A stretch of 64,000 nucleotides of DNA from Streptomyces wedmorensis (GTDB taxonomy: Bacteria > Actinomycetota > Actinomycetes > Streptomycetales > Streptomycetaceae), in contig NZ_JNWK01000016.1 of the NCBI RefSeq assembly GCF_000716445.1, forward strand, positions 55,112-119,111. Reading direction: 5' to 3'. The translations under genes were made by a program, and so were the position numbers. This document shows, piece by piece, positions 61,592 to 64,000 of the stretch; within the stretch, counting starts at the first letter, position 1; every line of letters begins with the position of its first letter. The notes beneath the pieces were generated by a model. That model worked only from the letters and a program-made list of their open reading frames with translations. It was not told the origin of the DNA and ran no database searches.

Positions 61592-62017
61592 ATGTCCCAG
61601 CCCCCCGTCACGCCGCTTCCCTCTCCGCGCACCCTCACACGGCACCTGACCATGGAACTCGTCACCCCCGACGCCGGGGTCCCGATCGACACCACCGTCC
61701 GCTACTCGTCCCGGGACCCCCACGCACTGAGCGTCGCCTTCCACCTCCTGGGCCAGAGTCCCGTCGTGTGGTGCCTCGACCGGGAGATGGTCGTCACCGG
61801 ATCGCACACCCCCACCGGCGCGGGAGAAGTCCACCTGAGCGCCGCCCCCGACGGCGACCTCCTCATACGGCTGGGCCGGACCGGGCAGTGCGCGACGGTC
61901 CGCTGCGACCGGGACCGCCTCGCCCGCCTCGTACGCGAGACCTTCCTCCTGGTCCCGCAGGGCACGGAGGAGCACCACATCGACTGGCAGCCGCTGCTCG
62001 CCTCCCTGAGGCGCTGA
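61592..62017 (+). CDS. SsgA-like sporulation/cell division protein (SALP)
   Basis: A 141-residue SsgA/SsgB family protein: VPIDTTVRYSSRDPHALSVAFHL, VVWCLDREMVVTG, GDLLIRLGR and HHIDWQPLLASLRR. SALPs exist only in morphologically complex actinomycetes and guide septation or spore-wall formation. This is strong support for Streptomyces or a close relative. GGAGGA lies just before the ATG. The 217 bases upstream hold its promoter; I see no clear element there. Confidence 0.88.
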   Translation: MSQPPVTPLPSPRTLTRHLTMELVTPDAGVPIDTTVRYSSRDPHALSVAFHLLGQSPVVWCLDREMVVTGSHTPTGAGEVHLSAAPDGDLLIRLGRTGQCATVRCDRDRLARLVRETFLLVPQGTEEHHIDWQPLLASLRR

Positions 62018-62029
62018 CGTACGACGTCG

Positions 62030-62452
62030 TCAGGAAGTCCGGAGGGGCGGGGGCGGCCGGAAACAGGCGGTGACGTCCTTGCCCCGGGGGCACGAGCGGG
62101 CCTGCCAGTCGTCGGCGAGCGCGTCGATCAGGAGCAGGCCGCGCCCTCCGAGGGCACCGTCGTCGGGGCGGCGCGGCTCGGGTACACGAGACGACGCGTC
62201 GTGCACGGTCACGTGCAGGCACTCCTCGTCCCGCGTCAGGATGAGCTGCGCGTCGCTGCGCGCATGGACGTGGGCGTTCGTGACCAGCTCGGAGACGGCC
62301 AGGACGACGGCGTCCACCAGGTCCGGTGCCGTACGGTCCCAGCCGAGCGCCACCAGATGCTCACGCGTCCAGTCCCGCGCCGTCTTCACCCCGCTGCTGA
62401 CGGGCAGCGCACGCGCCCATCCCACAGCCCTCAGTGACGGATCCCGCGCCAT
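62030..62452 (-). CDS. RsbW-type ATP-binding protein
   Basis: A 140-residue HATPase_c_2 protein: VVLAVSELVTNAHVHARSD, LHVTVHDASSRVPEPRR and GGRGLLLIDALADDWQAR. It is divergent from the broken SigB/SigF-type sigma gene, so it is a candidate anti-sigma factor of that system. The last residues nearly meet the convergent SsgA-like gene (12-base gap). Confidence 0.83.
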   Translation of the reverse strand: MARDPSLRAVGWARALPVSSGVKTARDWTREHLVALGWDRTAPDLVDAVVLAVSELVTNAHVHARSDAQLILTRDEECLHVTVHDASSRVPEPRRPDDGALGGRGLLLIDALADDWQARSCPRGKDVTACFRPPPPLRTS

Positions 62453-62711
62453 GTCTCTCCTCCTGTCGGCGACACCGCACGTTCCGTCTGCCCGGTATCC
62501 GACGGGCCATCACCGGCCGAGGGCCATGGATGCCGAGAAACCCCAACGACGTCCGAGGCCGCCGCTGGTGGCGGCACGTCAGGCCCGTCCGTCGACGCGC
62601 TCCTCGGCGGTGCCGGTGCGGATTCGTCCGCATGGTCTTCCATCGCCGGGGTAGGCGGGCAGCCATCGGGCCACGAATCCAGGGTCGGGACGAGCACGAG
62701 AGGGGAACGGT

Positions 62712-63436
62712 GTGACGGTCACCACGATGTCGACCACGGGCATGGAGGTCGCGACGAGGACACTGCCGGCGGTTCCGGACCCGCCTGCTGTCGCGCCGAA
62801 GGACGCCCGGACACTGTCGAAGGTCTTCTTCCAGCGGTTCGCGGTACTGGAGGAGGGGACCCACGAGTACCAGTACGCGCGCAACACCCTCATCGAGATG
62901 AACATGAGCCTGGTCCGCTACGCGGCCGGGCGGTTCCGCCACCGCGCCGACGAGATGGAGCCTCCTGGGCGGTCCACGTGCCCCGCCGCCTGCAGGAGGC
63001 CCGCGTCGAACTGGCCAAGGCGACCGAGGAACTGAGCACGCGCCTGGGCCGCATGCCGACGGTCAGGGAACTGGCCGAGCTGATGAGCCTCACGGAGGAG
63101 GAGGTCACCGAGGCGCAGCTCGCCGCCAACGGCTACAACTCCTCCTCGCTCGACGCCGCGGTCGGCGGCGAGGACGACAACAAGGACGCCTCCCTGGCCG
63201 ACTGCATCGGCAGCGAGGACCCCGCCATGGAACTCGTGGAGGACTTCCACGCCCTCGCCCCGCTCCTCGCCGACCTCGACGAGCGCGACCGGCGGATCAT
63301 CCACCTGCGCTTCGTCGAAGAGCTCACCCAGTCCCAGATCGGTGAGCGACTGGGCTGCTCCCAGATGCACGTCTCCCGCCTCCTCTCCCGCACCCTGAAC
63401 CGCCTGCGCGAAGGCATGCTCGCCGAAAGCCGCTGA
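62712..63436 (+). pseudogene. SigB/SigF-type sigma factor broken by an internal deletion and frameshift
   Basis: From GTG 62712 the frame encodes region 1.2/2.1 (HEYQYARNTLIEMNMSLVRY, AAGRFRHRADEME) up to about 62960, then runs into unrelated residues and stops at 63035. From about 62964 the +2 frame encodes SWAVHVPRRLQEARVELAKA, then regions 3 and 4 (LGRMPTVRELAELMSLTEEE, IHLRFVEELTQSQIGERLGC, SQMHVSRLLSRTLNRLREGM) to the stop at 63436. Intact relatives have about 40-45 more residues here (from memory). Those carry the rest of region 2, including -10 recognition. The junction is at 62960-62964. An intact sigma factor cannot be made from this sequence. Confidence 0.85.
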
Positions 63437-63497
63437 TCGGCGGCCGCGGGGAGCGCACGTCCCCCGAGGCGGCCTCCGGGTGGGGCACACTGGCCGT

Positions 63498-64000
63498 GTG
63501 CGCATCGTGATGATGACGGCGGGGTCGCGGGGTGACGTCGCGCCGTACACGGGTCTGGGTGCCGGTCTCGTACGGGCCGGGCACGAGAGATGACGGCGGC
63601 CCTGGTGGAGGTGGCACGGGAGGGCGAGGTCCTGCTCGTCGGCGGGTCGTTGGGGCCGCTCGGGTACGCCATCGCCGACGGCCTGTCGGTCCCCGCCCTG
63701 GGGCTGCACCTCCAGCCGCTGCATCCGACCGGGGAGTTTCCCGCTCCCGTCCTGGGCACGCGCTCCCTGGGCACGGTGGGGAACCGGCTGAGCGGACGGG
63801 CCGTCATGACGTCGGTGGAGCTGCTGTTCTCCGACGCCGTGCGGTCCCTGGGACGGCACGGCCTCGTCACGCCGGGCCGGTCCGCACGGCGCCGGGCGCG
63901 TCCGGTGCTGCACGGTTACAGCGGGCTCGTCGTCCCCCGGCCCCGGGACTGGCCCGCAGGGCTGGAGGTGTCCGGGTACTGGTGGCCGCACGAGACCGGG
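63498..64000 (+). pseudogene. Family-1 glycosyltransferase, apparently broken and cut by window edge
   Basis: From GTG 63498 the frame gives VRIVMMTAGSRGDVAPYTGL and reaches LVRAGHER, then a stop at 63591. From about 63590 the +2 frame continues as a typical macrolide/sterol-type GT1 middle: VLLVGGSLGPLGYAIADGLS, LGLHLQPLHPTGEFPAPVLG, VVPRPRDWPAGLEVSGYWWP, open to the window end. Intact family members have roughly 70-80 residues between these parts (from memory), so an internal deletion with frameshift is likely. A separate downstream start would lack the donor/acceptor N-domain. Confidence 0.72.

Noticed and set aside
62960..63035. Programmed frameshift in the sigma factor
   Set aside because: Conserved residues are missing at the junction, not merely out of frame, and no slippery sequence is visible, so a deletion fits better.

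Overview
The window is high-GC actinobacterial DNA, very probably Streptomyces. The evidence is extreme third-position GC, GTG/ATG start overlaps, an SsgA-like protein, several RsbW-type ATP-binding proteins, a LAL-type LuxR regulator and a DUF5685 protein. Almost all DNA is coding. I saw no rRNA, tRNA, CRISPR array, insertion sequence or integrase. Family assignments are from reading the sequence and from memory of the families; no search was run.

Region 1 (about 0.5-35 kb) is a steroid-nucleus degradation locus. Its first part (0.5-14.4 kb) has the content and local order of the mycobacterial KstR2 regulon for C/D-ring degradation: fadE31-fadE32-fadE33 plus a crotonase; fadE30-ipdF-kstR2-fadA6; ipdC-ipdB-ipdA-echA20; and two SDR genes like Rv3549c and Rv3548c. 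Two divergent promoters in this part carry nearly the same 20-bp TetR-type palindrome, close to the KstR2 consensus. The next part (14.5-20.6 kb) has hsaE-hsaG-hsaF (dienoate to pyruvate and propionyl-CoA), kshA, a small cysteine-rich protein, kshB and a 3-alpha-hydroxysteroid-dehydrogenase-like SDR. A convergent IclR regulator (20.7-21.6 kb) is followed by two hsaA paralogues, hsaD, hsaC, hsaB, a MaoC-like hydratase, kstD, a 20-beta-hydroxysteroid-dehydrogenase-like SDR, another SDR and an HSL-type esterase. Converging on these is an operon of a fadD3-like CoA ligase and a Baeyer-Villiger monooxygenase, with a large LuxR-family regulator divergent from it. Together these genes could oxidise a 3-hydroxy- or 3-keto-steroid, open rings A and B through 9-alpha-hydroxylation and meta-cleavage, activate the C/D-ring propanoate and degrade it. 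The Baeyer-Villiger enzyme plus esterase may remove a C17 acetyl side chain. No Mce4 importer and little of the cholesterol side-chain pathway is present here, so C19/C21 steroids look like better substrates than cholesterol.

Region 2 (38-50.6 kb) is housekeeping and accessory: an RsbW-type ATPase, a catalase, an MscS channel, a flavin reductase, a DUF5685 protein with a Gly/Cys-rich tail, a TPR protein, a large TPR-CHAT protease, and, divergent from the protease, a small cysteine-containing protein coupled to a membrane protein. A small DUF6458-type membrane protein follows, with a sigma-B-like promoter.

Region 3 (50.6-55.8 kb) looks like a polysaccharide locus: a DeoR/LacI chimeric regulator, a Tat-exported beta-propeller protein, a Tat-exported heparin-lyase-like protein and a ROK kinase. 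Matching operator-like elements precede the regulator and the secreted proteins.

Region 4 (55.9-64 kb) holds a PRC-barrel protein, a PoxB-type thiamine-diphosphate enzyme, a membrane-anchored glutamate-synthase-like FMN protein, two more ATP-binding proteins, a DUF1206 membrane protein and an SsgA-like protein. At the right edge are two adjacent broken genes: a SigB/SigF-type sigma factor and a family-1 glycosyltransferase, each with an apparent internal deletion and frameshift.
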